Positions 25,856 to 34,269 of a DNA stretch of 64,000 nt are shown here, one piece after another (position 1 is the first letter of the stretch; every line of letters starts with the position of its first letter). The position numbers and the translations under genes are program-made. Source of the stretch: Brucella intermedia LMG 3301 (GTDB lineage: Bacteria > Pseudomonadota > Alphaproteobacteria > Rhizobiales > Rhizobiaceae). The notes under the pieces were generated by a model, which saw nothing but the letters and a program-made list of their open reading frames with translations, did no database searches and was not told the origin of the DNA. The DNA is taken from positions 1,798,001-1,862,000 of the forward strand of contig NZ_ACQA01000001.1 in NCBI RefSeq assembly GCF_000182645.1, written 5' to 3'.

Positions 25856-27504
25856 CAGAACAGACCTCCTCTAACGCTTGGCAACAGACCGCCACCAGCT
25901 GGCCGCGCAAACATACCGCCGCCACTCAATTCCTCGTCTGTTGCTTTCTGATACCCAAATTCTTCCAGATCGGCCCGGCTGACATAGTAGGCGAGCGCGC
26001 CCGCAATGGCGCTATCGCCGTGGCGATCGAAACCGTCCGCGCCCTTGCTCGTGTGACCTTCCGGGACTTTGACGATGCCGTTTACATAGGCGAGTGACTG
26101 GTGATCGGCCAGAATGTCGGCATCCATGGGCAGAATGATCGTCTTGTCCGAAAACGCCATCGTGTAAGCTGGCATTTCGGTGCGATACCAGCTTTCCGAA
26201 AGCTTCACTTCTATGAAGCTGGCGCCATAGCGCTGCGCTGCCTTTTCCGCCAGATAGGCACCGTTGCCGGTCGCATCGAGCGCGCCGCCGGTGAAGCGCG
26301 GCAGTCGATCGACAATGTAGAAAAGAATCTCGCGCTGCTGATCGAAAGGCACGTTGCGCAGCTCGATCGCAATGACAGCACGGCGAACCAGATCAAGCCC
26401 GACCTCCATGGGCATGAATATGGAAGCATCGCCCGTGCGACCAAAGTCACCGCCGAAGACATGCTGGCGGCGTGGATCAAGCTTCATCAGATGCGGCAGA
26501 AGCTTGGTTTCGCAAAATTCCAGCGTGACTTCGGTGCGCACATGGTCGGGTTCATTCTTGAACTCATCCTTGCAGGCCCAGCGAATGACTGGAATGCCTT
26601 TTTCCATGCAATTTTCGATCATGATGCGGGTGAGCGCGGCACCTTCCTGCTCGGCAGGAATAGCGTCCAGCTCCTGTTTCATGGCGGCAGTACGCGGTCC
26701 ATAGGCGGCGCGGATTTTGCGTTCCCATTCCGCTTCCTTTTCCGGCGTCCATTCCTCGCCCTTCATGTAGCAGACGCGCTTGTAAAGCCCGTTCTTCACC
26801 GCATCCCCGAAGGTGATCTCGTGCACCTTGAACGGGTTCTTGCCTGCGTAAGCCTCTTTGATCAGCTCGTTAAAGGGATTCAAAACGCCGTTATGGGTCG
26901 AGATAACCCGGATTTTGCCGCCCCAGATCAGAAGTGCATTGACGGCATCGAGGACGGCACGCACGTCCTTGTGATAGGCTGCTTCGTCAATGACAACGAC
27001 GCCCTGCAGGCCGCGAATGTTTTCCGGTCGCGATGAAAGGGCTTCCACGCGAAAGCCTGATGCAAACCGGATCAGATAGCCGGAAATATGCTTGGTGGTG
27101 CCGTCATCGCGATGATCGAGGTAGATAAATTCCTCGATCGCGCAAAGTTCCTTCGCCACGACCTGGGCGAAGTGCTTCACGTAGCCGATGAACTCGCGGC
27201 CCTTGTCCTTGGTGTCACCGATATAGAAAACATTCTGTCCGCCCGCCGAGCGCTTGGCGGCTGCGATCAGCGTGCAGTCCAGCGCCTCGGCGAAGGTGAT
27301 GCCGGTGCGGCGGCCTTTGGAAGCAACCTTCAGGTCGGATGGATCGGCAATCCATTCGGCCTGATGCTTCATGAGAACTCCTTCGGCCAGCGGATCGAGA
27401 TCGTCGGGAATGTCCGCACCACGCGGCAATTCTTCCGGCAGCATGTCCGGTGATTGCGGCAATACCGGATCGGTCCAGTTCATGTCCGGCAGTTGGTTGC
27501 TCAT
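25855..27504 (-). CDS. Terminase large subunit (Mu gp28)
   Basis: 549 residues. The ATPase has ASKGRRTGIT at 61-70 as its Walker A-like site and VVVIDEAA at 169-176 as Walker B. The nuclease half opens with GGDFGRTGD at 351-359, where the first metal-binding Asp is seen. It packages DNA headful-wise from the phage left end into host DNA, as in Mu. It overlaps gp27 by 4 bases. Confidence 0.92.
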   Translation of the reverse strand: MSNQLPDMNWTDPVLPQSPDMLPEELPRGADIPDDLDPLAEGVLMKHQAEWIADPSDLKVASKGRRTGITFAEALDCTLIAAAKRSAGGQNVFYIGDTKDKGREFIGYVKHFAQVVAKELCAIEEFIYLDHRDDGTTKHISGYLIRFASGFRVEALSSRPENIRGLQGVVVIDEAAYHKDVRAVLDAVNALLIWGGKIRVISTHNGVLNPFNELIKEAYAGKNPFKVHEITFGDAVKNGLYKRVCYMKGEEWTPEKEAEWERKIRAAYGPRTAAMKQELDAIPAEQEGAALTRIMIENCMEKGIPVIRWACKDEFKNEPDHVRTEVTLEFCETKLLPHLMKLDPRRQHVFGGDFGRTGDASIFMPMEVGLDLVRRAVIAIELRNVPFDQQREILFYIVDRLPRFTGGALDATGNGAYLAEKAAQRYGASFIEVKLSESWYRTEMPAYTMAFSDKTIILPMDADILADHQSLAYVNGIVKVPEGHTSKGADGFDRHGDSAIAGALAYYVSRADLEEFGYQKATDEELSGGGMFARPAGGGLLPSVRGGLF

Positions 27505-28118
27505 GCCTCACCTGCAGGCTTCTTTTCCTCAGGTGTTTTCACACCGAGGAAGTCACGGCGCAGCTGCGAAACTGCCGCTGCCGACAGACCGGCTTCCTTG
27601 GCAACCTTTTCCAGAACCTTTTCCGTCTTGGCCTCAAATTCGGCCTCGACCTTTTGGCGGCGGGCAGTCGATACACTTTGCGCAGCCGATGCAGCACGTA
27701 ACGCGTTCGCCAGTTCCATTGCACCCTTCGTGTTGATCCCTGCATCGCCAGCACTTTCAAGCAGCTCATAGATCAGCGCCTTGATCGCCTCTGCCGCGAC
27801 CAAAGTGAGGTCATCGGAAGCCTCCGCGTCGAACCGTTCTGACATCGTGGCGGCAATCTCGCGGGTTTGCTCCAGGCGACGGGTCATTTGCGCAAGCCGC
27901 ACCGAGTGCCGGTGGAACGATGAGAATGCAGGAATATCGAAAGCCACGCCCTGTTCGCCCTGAACAGCGATCAGCTTGTTTTTAAACTCGGCATAAATGT
28001 CGACAAGCGTGCGGTCGCGGTCTGCAAACTGTTGCGCGGCCCACGTGATGACGTGATCGCACTCAGGCGGCAAAAGGTCTATGGATGAAAGGCGGCCCCT
28101 GCCGCGCTGGCGCGTCAT
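27501..28118 (-). CDS. Terminase small subunit (Mu gp27, DUF3486)
   Basis: 205 residues. RGRGRLSSIDLLPPECDHVI at the start is the DUF3486 hallmark, followed by helical segments and a basic coiled C-terminus. It is the DNA-recognition partner of the terminase. The start follows gp26 by 2 bases. Confidence 0.88.
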   Translation of the reverse strand: MTRQRGRGRLSSIDLLPPECDHVITWAAQQFADRDRTLVDIYAEFKNKLIAVQGEQGVAFDIPAFSSFHRHSVRLAQMTRRLEQTREIAATMSERFDAEASDDLTLVAAEAIKALIYELLESAGDAGINTKGAMELANALRAASAAQSVSTARRQKVEAEFEAKTEKVLEKVAKEAGLSAAAVSQLRRDFLGVKTPEEKKPAGEA

Positions 28119-28120
28119 GA

Positions 28121-28432
28121 TCAGGCCCCCACACGCGAAGGACGCTTCACGCCCTCGATGGCGATATGGCGATCGACATGTCGGCGACCATGTTCGGTAA
28201 GCGTGGCGATCTTGACCGAACCGGCGTCAACAATGCTGACCGCTTCCATATTCCGCAGATATTCCAGCTGCTGGTGTATCCAGGCGCGCTCCTGGTGAAT
28301 CGCAAAACGGGCCAGAACAGGTTCCAGCAAAGAGGACGACAGGCTTTCATTCGTCTGTTCCGACAACGCCTTCAGGATAATGAGGCGTGCTTCCTCCCGA
28401 ATGATCTTGGCGTAATCCATTTCAATACTCAT
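28121..28432 (-). CDS. Mu gp26-like winged-helix protein (VpaChn25_0724 family)
   Basis: 103 residues. The order of helices with REEARLIILKALSEQ, then IHQQLEYLRNMEAV and a small wing (VKIATLTEHGRRHVD) marks an ArsR-like winged helix typical of phage proteins between gp25 and gp27. DNA-binding is likely, perhaps in packaging start. Its ATG overlaps the gp25 stop (ATGA). Confidence 0.8.
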   Translation of the reverse strand: MSIEMDYAKIIREEARLIILKALSEQTNESLSSSLLEPVLARFAIHQERAWIHQQLEYLRNMEAVSIVDAGSVKIATLTEHGRRHVDRHIAIEGVKRPSRVGA

Positions 28433-28779
28433 TTCCTCGCCCCGGACATCAATACTTCGTTCATGCGTTCTGTTGCCGCCTGGATGGGTTTGAGCTTTTC
28501 ATCGACCGTGTCGAAACGGCCATCGATGGAATCGAGCCGACCGCTCAATTTCTCCATGAAAAGTTCCAGCTTATGGATCGTGCCGCTGTCAGGCATATGC
28601 TTGATTTCGGCTTCGACGGCCTGAATGCGTCGATCGTGTGCGGCCTGGTCGGACTTGATCTTGCCGATCTCCTCCGCATTGCGACGTGCCGGTGATGTCG
28701 CCCAGGAGTAAACGCCAGCAATCGCGTGACTGATCGAAACGGCGGCGGCAAGCCACGGCATCAACGGGGTCAAATCCAT
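28429..28779 (-). CDS. Mu gp25-like membrane protein (DUF2730)
   Basis: 116 residues. One N-terminal hydrophobic helix (LMPWLAAAVSISHAIAGV) is followed by a long coiled-coil region, as in DUF2730. I take the ATG at 28779, since it overlaps the stop of the zinc-finger gene (TGATG); a longer frame starts at 28806. Function unknown. Confidence 0.75.
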   Translation of the reverse strand: MDLTPLMPWLAAAVSISHAIAGVYSWATSPARRNAEEIGKIKSDQAAHDRRIQAVEAEIKHMPDSGTIHKLELFMEKLSGRLDSIDGRFDTVDEKLKPIQAATERMNEVLMSGARK

Positions 28780-29009
28780 CACAGTCGTTTCCTTGTCGCC
28801 TGCCATCGTTCAAAACTTTCCTGACAATCCACACAGCGCCGCGCTGACGGCAGCGCCGCCCGCCGTTCCGCCTCAATCTCATCCCCGCACCGGATACAAT
28901 CCAGCGTGCCGGTTTGCTTCAGCGGAGCGCGAGCGGCGGCAATCCCGGCGTCACGCTCCTGCTCGGCGCGCATGTCGGCCAGCTCGTGCGCAAAATTGCC
29001 GATCTTCAT
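28779..29009 (-). CDS. DksA/TraR-type zinc-finger protein
   Basis: 76 residues with the C4 finger DCIRCGDEIEAERRAALPSA followed by RRCVDCQ. The short form without the DksA coiled coil resembles TraR. TraR-like proteins act in the RNA polymerase secondary channel. It is coupled to the o-spanin gene (ATGA overlap at 29009-29006) and to gp25. Confidence 0.85.
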   Translation of the reverse strand: MKIGNFAHELADMRAEQERDAGIAAARAPLKQTGTLDCIRCGDEIEAERRAALPSARRCVDCQESFERWQATRKRL

Positions 29010-29329
29010 TTCTTGGGGCGCTCCTGCGGAACCGGAACCGCATCAATCGCCGCAATGGCTGCGCCGCGCCGTTGCTCGCAGACGGCAAGTGCAGCGCGAT
29101 CCTTGCCCCATAGCGGCGTCAGTTCCTTTGCCGACAGCGCACGATCTGGAAGCGTGACGGGCGGATCGCAAGGCTTTCGCGCTTCTGACGGAACCTGCGC
29201 TCTGTTGAATTCAGTACGGAGGATTGGCGCGTCCACCGAGGAACTGGTTGTTGAGCAGCCGTGAACGATCGACATCGATGCCACTGCCAGGAGTGTCAGA
29301 AAGAGCCGCATTGGCATCCTCCAATTCAT
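29006..29329 (-). CDS. o-spanin (Rz1-like lipoprotein)
   Basis: A short lipoprotein of up to 107 residues: a hydrophobic signal (LFLTLLAVASMSIV) then a lipobox HGC with Cys about residue 25. It overlaps the i-spanin gene in another frame by 119 bases, the usual Rz/Rz1 arrangement. It could begin at MRLF (29311). With the i-spanin it would fuse inner and outer membranes in the last step of lysis. Confidence 0.8.
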   Translation of the reverse strand: MNWRMPMRLFLTLLAVASMSIVHGCSTTSSSVDAPILRTEFNRAQVPSEARKPCDPPVTLPDRALSAKELTPLWGKDRAALAVCEQRRGAAIAAIDAVPVPQERPKK

Positions 29330-29618
29330 AAACCTTGTTGTTGAGACGGATGATTTCGGCCTGCGCCTTTTCTTGCGCGGCCTGGGCAGCTTTCATCTGT
29401 TCGATGATATTTTTCGCAGCCACTTCATTGGCCGTGGCGATCTGTTCGCGCCAATGGGCGTCACGGGCTTTTTCCGCGACTGCAACAGCATCGCCGATGA
29501 TGCCGCGAAACGTTCGCACTGCTGCGAACGCCAGAAGTGCCGCCAATAGAAGCAGGAGAGCTAAAATAAGCAGCTGCGAAGCCCGCTTGCCAAACCATGT
29601 AGAGATCATGCCGATCAT
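29211..29618 (-). CDS. i-spanin (Rz-like)
   Basis: 135 residues. An N-terminal transmembrane helix (LLILALLLLLAALLAFAAV, about residues 15-33) is followed by a periplasmic coiled coil with KNIIEQMKAAQAAQEKAQAE. ATG at 29618 overlaps the holin stop (ATGA), which decides the start against a longer frame. Third gene of the lysis cassette endolysin-holin-Rz-Rz1. Confidence 0.82.
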   Translation of the reverse strand: MIGMISTWFGKRASQLLILALLLLLAALLAFAAVRTFRGIIGDAVAVAEKARDAHWREQIATANEVAAKNIIEQMKAAQAAQEKAQAEIIRLNNKVYELEDANAALSDTPGSGIDVDRSRLLNNQFLGGRANPPY

Positions 29619-29881
29619 GGCCGGTCCTCGCGCCGATCGACGAACAGAGCCTTTGCCTGCGCCCAATAATCGACAGACCCGAAACCGCGATGGACGCCGA
29701 GAACACCGACGATAAGGGCAACCATGGACGGCACCACAATGGGAGCGATCGCCACGGCCTGCTCGGAGCCAAAGGAGGCGGCAGCAACAAGAATGATGAT
29801 GACGGCCCAAGCGAGATAAAAGCTGCCCCAGAGATAGCGACGGCTTGACGTATAGCCCGGCTCCTTGATCGGCTCGCTCAT
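29615..29881 (-). CDS. Probable holin
   Basis: 88 residues with two hydrophobic helices (WGSFYLAWAVIIILVAAASF and APIVVPSMVALIVGVLGV) joined by a short loop, a charged N-terminus and a charged tail, the shape of a class II holin. Position between endolysin and spanins supports this. Sequence family not recognised beyond that. Confidence 0.7.
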   Translation of the reverse strand: MSEPIKEPGYTSSRRYLWGSFYLAWAVIIILVAAASFGSEQAVAIAPIVVPSMVALIVGVLGVHRGFGSVDYWAQAKALFVDRREDRP

Positions 29882-30732
29882 TCCACGTCCTCCGGCACGA
29901 AGCGCTCAAGCGCGGCAAACGTCTTGCGTCCTACCAGACCATCCGAAACGAGGCGGTGTTCGCGCTGGAAGGAGCGCACGGCCTGTTCGGTGCCCGCGCC
30001 AAAAACCCCGTCGATCGACATATGATAGAAACCGGCAGCGCGCAGCGCGCGCTGTACATTGGCAACGGACGGCCCGCGCATGCCACGGCGCAGGATCGAA
30101 TAATCCTGATCGCGACCGAGGATTTCACCCTGAATTTCGGCGATGATCGTCTTCGCCTTCTTCAGATAGGCTGCGCGATCAGTAAGGCCGTTCGTGCCAC
30201 CATTGATGCGCTTGGTGGCGGCAAGAAGATCGTCACGGTCTGCGATTGCGTTCAGTCCCTTGGTGGACCAGAAAAAGAACACCGCCCACGCGGCCCACGG
30301 CCATGTCGCGACCAGTTCGGGATTTCGCTCAAAATCGGGCGCATCGGGAACAAACTGGCGTATCCATCGCGTGAAATCGCGGTAGTTGGCCCGGCCCGTC
30401 AATTGGATCGGGCTACGGCCCTTGAAACGCCTGCCGTCGCCGGGCTGTGTATTGCCAAGATCGGCGCGCCCTTCATAGGCAGCGCCGCTCGCATATTCCT
30501 CTATGGCGCAAAAACCGTCGCTTTCGTGTGCAAGCTGCGCAAGAAAGTGAGCGATGCGCAGCGGCGTCGTGACTTCAAAGCGGTCCAGAAACTCCGGCAG
30601 CAACGGACCGAAGGCGGCAATAATTGCCTGCTGGTCGGCAACCTTCTTGGCAGACACGCGCGGCGCGAGTGCTGCCAGAACCGTATGATTGATATGGGAT
30701 GCGAGATTGTTGCGAGCGGCGAGCTGGTTCAC
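29878..30732 (-). CDS. Endolysin: GH19-type hydrolase plus peptidoglycan-binding domain
   Basis: 284 residues from GTG 30732, chosen because the frame beyond it (to a TTG at 30777) lacks a ribosome site. The GH19 core shows LAHESDGF near 67-74, with a candidate acid Glu, and GRSPIQLTGRANY near 130. A C-terminal peptidoglycan-binding domain covers about 215-280 (VQRALRAAGFY, DGVFGAGTEQAVRSFQ). It cuts cell-wall glycan at lysis. First gene of the late lysis and packaging unit, with an activator palindrome 82 bp upstream. Confidence 0.88.
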   Translation of the reverse strand: MNQLAARNNLASHINHTVLAALAPRVSAKKVADQQAIIAAFGPLLPEFLDRFEVTTPLRIAHFLAQLAHESDGFCAIEEYASGAAYEGRADLGNTQPGDGRRFKGRSPIQLTGRANYRDFTRWIRQFVPDAPDFERNPELVATWPWAAWAVFFFWSTKGLNAIADRDDLLAATKRINGGTNGLTDRAAYLKKAKTIIAEIQGEILGRDQDYSILRRGMRGPSVANVQRALRAAGFYHMSIDGVFGAGTEQAVRSFQREHRLVSDGLVGRKTFAALERFVPEDVE

Positions 30733-30805
30733 ATTTTTTATCCCGGTGGCTTGATCCTGGAGCAAAACTTGGATCAAATGTGCCAGCCGGAACCCGAAAC
30801 CGGAC

Positions 30806-30822
30806 GCCTGACAGTGTCAGGC
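30806..30822 (-). promoter_or_regulatory. Late activator palindrome ahead of the endolysin
   Basis: GCCTGACAGTGTCAGGC, a perfect 17-bp palindrome centred on 30814, between the Mor-like gene and endolysin. A weak -10 candidate CATTTG lies 33 bp from its centre (30780-30775). This is the site corresponding to Plys in Mu. It lies right beyond the stop of the activator gene. Confidence 0.65.
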
Positions 30823-30827
30823 AAATG

Positions 30828-31205
30828 TTAGAATAAGCTTCCCTGTTTCTGTTTTCGAATACGCTTGCGCGCCCTGTAGGCTGAGCGCTCATGCATGCCT
30901 GCAGCAAGCGCCGCCTGGGGAGCTGTCATGCCAGCTTCCAGCGCCTTCACCAGCCGTTCGCGCGAGGTGGCATATTTCCCCATGGGAATAGTCAAACGGA
31001 CGCCGCTATTGCCGACACAGAAATGTGCGCAGATTTTCTCGGCGGCTTCCTGCCCAACCAGTTCGACCAGCCAGTGGCCTTCTTTCGGCTGCGACGGCAA
31101 GTAGACCGTGATGCCGCCCTGCGCACGCACAATTGCCCAGGCAGCTTCCGTTCCGGCTACCTGGGCAATTTCTGCTAAAACTTCTGGCAGGCTGGTTCTG
31201 GTCAT
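30828..31205 (-). CDS. Mor/C-type transcription activator of late genes
   Basis: 125 residues. The N-terminal part LPEVLAEIAQVAG and AIVRAQGGITVYLP, and the helix with AAEKICAHF, are the Mor family dimerisation region. The C-terminal helix-turn-helix GMTAPQAALAAGMHERSAYR would bind DNA. ATG at 31205 overlaps the previous stop (ATGA), so I reject the longer frame. Mu has two such genes (mor, C); only one is seen here, at the end of the early operon, so it may turn on late genes directly by the three palindromes. Confidence 0.87.
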   Translation of the reverse strand: MTRTSLPEVLAEIAQVAGTEAAWAIVRAQGGITVYLPSQPKEGHWLVELVGQEAAEKICAHFCVGNSGVRLTIPMGKYATSRERLVKALEAGMTAPQAALAAGMHERSAYRARKRIRKQKQGSLF

Positions 31206-31426
31206 GATCTCCGGTCCGATGGCCAGTTTCGTTTCAAAACGGTGACGACAGTTTCGCCACACAGCAAAAGCTTCACCCTTTCGACCTTGACGCTGATTGC
31301 CTCCAGCTGAACGCCAGTGGCGGCAAGGCCAGCGATATGATTGCGGACTGCGTCCACGTCGAGACCGTGTTCACGCTCCAGATAGCGGAGCACAGCATGG
31401 TCAGTGACGCGGACGCTGTTCGTCAT
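31202..31426 (-). CDS. Small conserved phage protein
   Basis: 74 residues with RVTDHAVLRYLEREHGLDVD near the start, followed by a beta-rich part ending KRNWP. It is a type often found next to GemA in alphaproteobacterial prophages. No function known to me. Overlaps the activator gene (ATGA) and GemA. Confidence 0.65.
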   Translation of the reverse strand: MTNSVRVTDHAVLRYLEREHGLDVDAVRNHIAGLAATGVQLEAISVKVERVKLLLCGETVVTVLKRNWPSDRRS

Positions 31427-32073
31427 GGCCGGTCAGCCTTCCTGATACGTCTGCCGAGTTCGTTCATGGCGGTCTGCCATTCTTTCGGCTTCAAATTGTT
31501 CAGGGCTGGCTTGCCGTCATATCCGCAGATCGACCAGACCGTTTCCGACATCGATGCTCCGTTGGTGCGACCTGCTTTCGTCAGCATCTGCCATTGCGCC
31601 AAAACGATCTGGCCGTGCGGCTGGTTCGCCCAATCCGGGACAAGCGCGTCTTTCGCCCATTTGACCCCCGCCGCACGGTTGAGCCAGCGTTTCAGGCTTT
31701 CGATAGCCTTATAGCCATCTGCGGGATCGTGCAGAAACCGCACATGGTCAAGCTTGGTCTGGCGTTTAACAAAGGCAATCAGCGCCTCGTCAGAACCGTT
31801 AGTGACAACGCCGAGATTGTACCCGGCGATCCAGAGCGCCTGGAGCTTCGCCGCAAACTTCCCTTCAAGGCGCTTTCGCTTGCCTTTTGAGGGGCTTTTA
31901 ACGGCAGGGTCAAAGCCCTTTTGTTTCAGGTCATCTATCACCTTCAGCTTTTCCGCCTCGGACATTTCCCGCAGCGAAACCTTGCCGGTGACGCGGTGCA
32001 ACATGCCGCGATAAGTGTCTTCGTCCAGTCCGAGCTGGTTTTTGGCGATGTTGATCATGGCGGTCGCGCTCAT
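31423..32073 (-). CDS. gemA: GemA-like regulator (Mu gp16, DUF1018)
   Basis: 216 residues. The beginning IAKNQLGLDEDTYRGMLHRV and the later LQALWIAGYNLGVV are the DUF1018 marks. In Mu, GemA modulates host gene expression and DNA supercoiling. It lies in the early operon just ahead of the Mor-type gene, the same order as in Mu. Confidence 0.88.
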   Translation of the reverse strand: MSATAMINIAKNQLGLDEDTYRGMLHRVTGKVSLREMSEAEKLKVIDDLKQKGFDPAVKSPSKGKRKRLEGKFAAKLQALWIAGYNLGVVTNGSDEALIAFVKRQTKLDHVRFLHDPADGYKAIESLKRWLNRAAGVKWAKDALVPDWANQPHGQIVLAQWQMLTKAGRTNGASMSETVWSICGYDGKPALNNLKPKEWQTAMNELGRRIRKADRP

Positions 32074-32759
32074 GCTGCACCGCCTATCGCCAACGGCTTT
32101 TCCGATCCGCTCACCCCTTGGGAAAGGTTCACGTTATCGCCAGCATCCCATCCATTCCATAATGCATCGTCGTAACGGGTCCGATGCTTCTTTCGTTCGA
32201 TGCTGGATGCGGCAGGGTATCGCTCCGCGAGAGCGTCATGAGCCGCCGCACGGATATCGTCGGATACGGCAGGAGCGAAAATCTTAAGCAAACGTTCCCG
32301 CAACCGCCACACCAAACCAACCGTAAAATCAGCAACCGCTTTCCGTTTTGTCGAAAGCGAGCGGCGACGGCGATAGAACGTCGAAGCTTTGAACTTCTTT
32401 ACCTCGAAAGCAATTGCGCGGTTCAACACCACCAACAGATAGGTAGCTATCTGCGGTCCCGGAGCCTTGCCGACAAAAGTCACTTCCGTTTTCGGTGGAA
32501 CCACGTAACTGACGATGATCGACGCGGTGTTCGTGCAATGAGCAATCACCGGCCAAAGGTCCGCCGCTGGGTTGCGTCCCTTCGTTTTACTGGTGACGGC
32601 CTGTTCGCAAAACTCAATGTCACTTTCGGACAGGCCATATTCCTGCATCAGCTCGGCTGCCTTGGCGGCGGCGGCGAGTGCCTCCGCCTCGGTGCATCCG
32701 CGCTCCGTGGTCATCTGGCGCAGGGCGGCAATACGCTTGGCTAAGGCTTCGCGGTTCAT
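32070..32759 (-). CDS. DUF2786 domain protein
   Basis: 229 residues. The N-terminus has AALRQMTTERGCTEAEALAA and ELMQEYGLSESDIE, the DUF2786 pattern; the C-terminal part (FVGKAPGPQIATYLLVVL and on) is like DUF7168. Common in early regions of transposable phages. Function unknown. It overlaps GemA by 4 bases. Confidence 0.8.
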   Translation of the reverse strand: MNREALAKRIAALRQMTTERGCTEAEALAAAAKAAELMQEYGLSESDIEFCEQAVTSKTKGRNPAADLWPVIAHCTNTASIIVSYVVPPKTEVTFVGKAPGPQIATYLLVVLNRAIAFEVKKFKASTFYRRRRSLSTKRKAVADFTVGLVWRLRERLLKIFAPAVSDDIRAAAHDALAERYPAASSIERKKHRTRYDDALWNGWDAGDNVNLSQGVSGSEKPLAIGGAA

Positions 32760-33037
32760 GCTTCACCTGCCGGTTCCGATATGCACTCTACACGCGTTAC
32801 GCGATGTTCAAGAACCCGGCTATAGCCGGTAGCTTGAGAACGAGCGAGATCATCGGTGGTGACGAGCTTGTCACCCACGCCGTGCGGTTGGGCCAAGTTT
32901 ACGTAATGGTTGCCACTAGCCCACGCCCAAGCCTGTAACGGGCCTGCATCGACAACCTTGCCGATCCCATCGCCCATATCTTCGACGTCCCACCACAGGA
33001 AGTCCTGACCATCGTCTTCAAAATGAAACCGGATCAT
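32756..33037 (-). CDS. Small early phage protein
   Basis: 93 residues, acidic, with RFHFEDDGQDFLWWDVED at the start and GDKLVTTDDLARSQATGY later. Not recognised. ATG at 33037 has AGGA about 6 nt upstream; GTG 33049 and ATG 33043 are alternatives. Confidence 0.6.
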   Translation of the reverse strand: MIRFHFEDDGQDFLWWDVEDMGDGIGKVVDAGPLQAWAWASGNHYVNLAQPHGVGDKLVTTDDLARSQATGYSRVLEHRVTRVECISEPAGEA

Positions 33038-33045
33038 GACCATCC

Positions 33046-33669
33046 TCACGCGCTGGCGGCATCGAGAGAAACGGGCTTGTAATTGTCCGTCTCGCCCACA
33101 CGCTTGTAGACGCGAAAATACCGCTTGGAACCGACCACCTGCATGCTGTCGATGATTGCGGTCATGGCATTGAGCCAGCGAGGATCATCAATATCCAAGC
33201 GACGCAGGGAAAGGATGCGGTCAACTGAAACCTGCCCCTCCTTGTCCACCTGAAAGGCATGGTCAACCAGAGCCTTGATATTCTTGTTAGAACCCTTCGA
33301 CCATTCATGAATGCACTCGTCTACGAGCGATTTAGCGACCTGCAAACGCTCGTCAAAGGACTTTGTTTCGCCGCGCTGAATGACGATCTTCACCGATCCG
33401 TCATAGTTATAAAGGGTCATGTTACCCTTCGTGCCACGAGGCTTCGCCTTGTATTGGGCGGCTGATCTATCGACAAACTCGCCAACGAGATCGAAACACC
33501 GATCGCGGAAATCCGCGATCTGGCCAGATAACATCACTGCTTCGTTGAATATTGCGTTTACAAGCAAATCGCGTTCGCGGTCGATCGGCTTGACCTTATC
33601 CTTTGGAACAAGGTGGCCGTCACGATCGCGGACATAGCCTGCAGGGATTTGAATGCTGGAATCAGACAT
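33046..33669 (-). CDS. DUF3164 early phage protein
   Basis: 207 residues. It has IPAGYVRDRDGHLVPKDKVK at the start and DGSVKIVIQRGETKSFDERL in the middle, both typical of DUF3164. AAGGAA lies ahead of ATG 33669. Present in nearly all Mu-like phages after A and B. Role unknown. Confidence 0.85.
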   Translation of the reverse strand: MSDSSIQIPAGYVRDRDGHLVPKDKVKPIDRERDLLVNAIFNEAVMLSGQIADFRDRCFDLVGEFVDRSAAQYKAKPRGTKGNMTLYNYDGSVKIVIQRGETKSFDERLQVAKSLVDECIHEWSKGSNKNIKALVDHAFQVDKEGQVSVDRILSLRRLDIDDPRWLNAMTAIIDSMQVVGSKRYFRVYKRVGETDNYKPVSLDAASA

Positions 33670-33694
33670 AGGGAAATTCCTTCTAGCGGTAGGG

Positions 33695-33985
33695 TCAGGG
33701 CTTCTGGCGATCGCTGTTGATGTTAAGCAGCACGACATTGGAGCCGGGCTGGGTCGCGTGATCGACAATTGTCGTCACAACCGGATGCGCTTCCATGCAT
33801 CCGGTGGCACGATAACGGGCGATCTCATGGCCCATCTGTTGGGCGATCATGCCGTTGATCAGAAAGAGTTCCGACAGGTTGCGGATGTCAGCTGGCCGGA
33901 AAAAATAACCCGCGATCTCGTATTGCAGGATATTTTTGCGCGCCAGAAACAAGCTCTCGCTCAACTCGTATGGATTGCGGATCAT
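33695..33985 (-). CDS. Small early phage protein
   Basis: 96 residues, with PYELSESLFLARKNILQYE and a later RPADIRNLSELFLINGMIA. Not recognised. Overlaps its upstream neighbour by 4 bases, hence a true gene of the early operon. Confidence 0.6.
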   Translation of the reverse strand: MIRNPYELSESLFLARKNILQYEIAGYFFRPADIRNLSELFLINGMIAQQMGHEIARYRATGCMEAHPVVTTIVDHATQPGSNVVLLNINSDRQKP

Positions 33986-34269
33986 GGCTTCCTCCCGAAT
34001 TCAGGGCGCAAAATCTTGCCGTCGCGAGGAACGGGCCGAGCCGTCAATGCCGCCGTTGCTTCCGCCTCCATGAAGGCACGGCCTTGCCGGTCCATTTCCA
34101 GATGCCGGAAACCCGTAAGCTCTAGCTCCATGGCGACCGCCAGTTCGGAGCAAAGCGACAACTTGGCGTAAAGGTCGGGGCAGCGGTGGGCAGGAATGGG
34201 ATTGTCAGCATCATACCGACCAAGCTCATCCGCGATGATCTTGAGAGTTCTGGACAGTTCGATGCTCAT
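33982..34269 (-). CDS. Small early phage protein
   Basis: 95 residues, mostly helical, with SRTLKIIADELGRYDADNP at its start and a basic end. Not recognised. Its ATG overlaps the MuB stop and its stop overlaps the next gene. Confidence 0.6.
   Translation of the reverse strand: MSIELSRTLKIIADELGRYDADNPIPAHRCPDLYAKLSLCSELAVAMELELTGFRHLEMDRQGRAFMEAEATAALTARPVPRDGKILRPEFGRKP

Noticed and set aside
29619..29918. Longer start for the i-spanin
   Set aside because: It would lie wholly in the holin gene in another frame, with no signal or coil, and the ATGA overlap marks the proper start.
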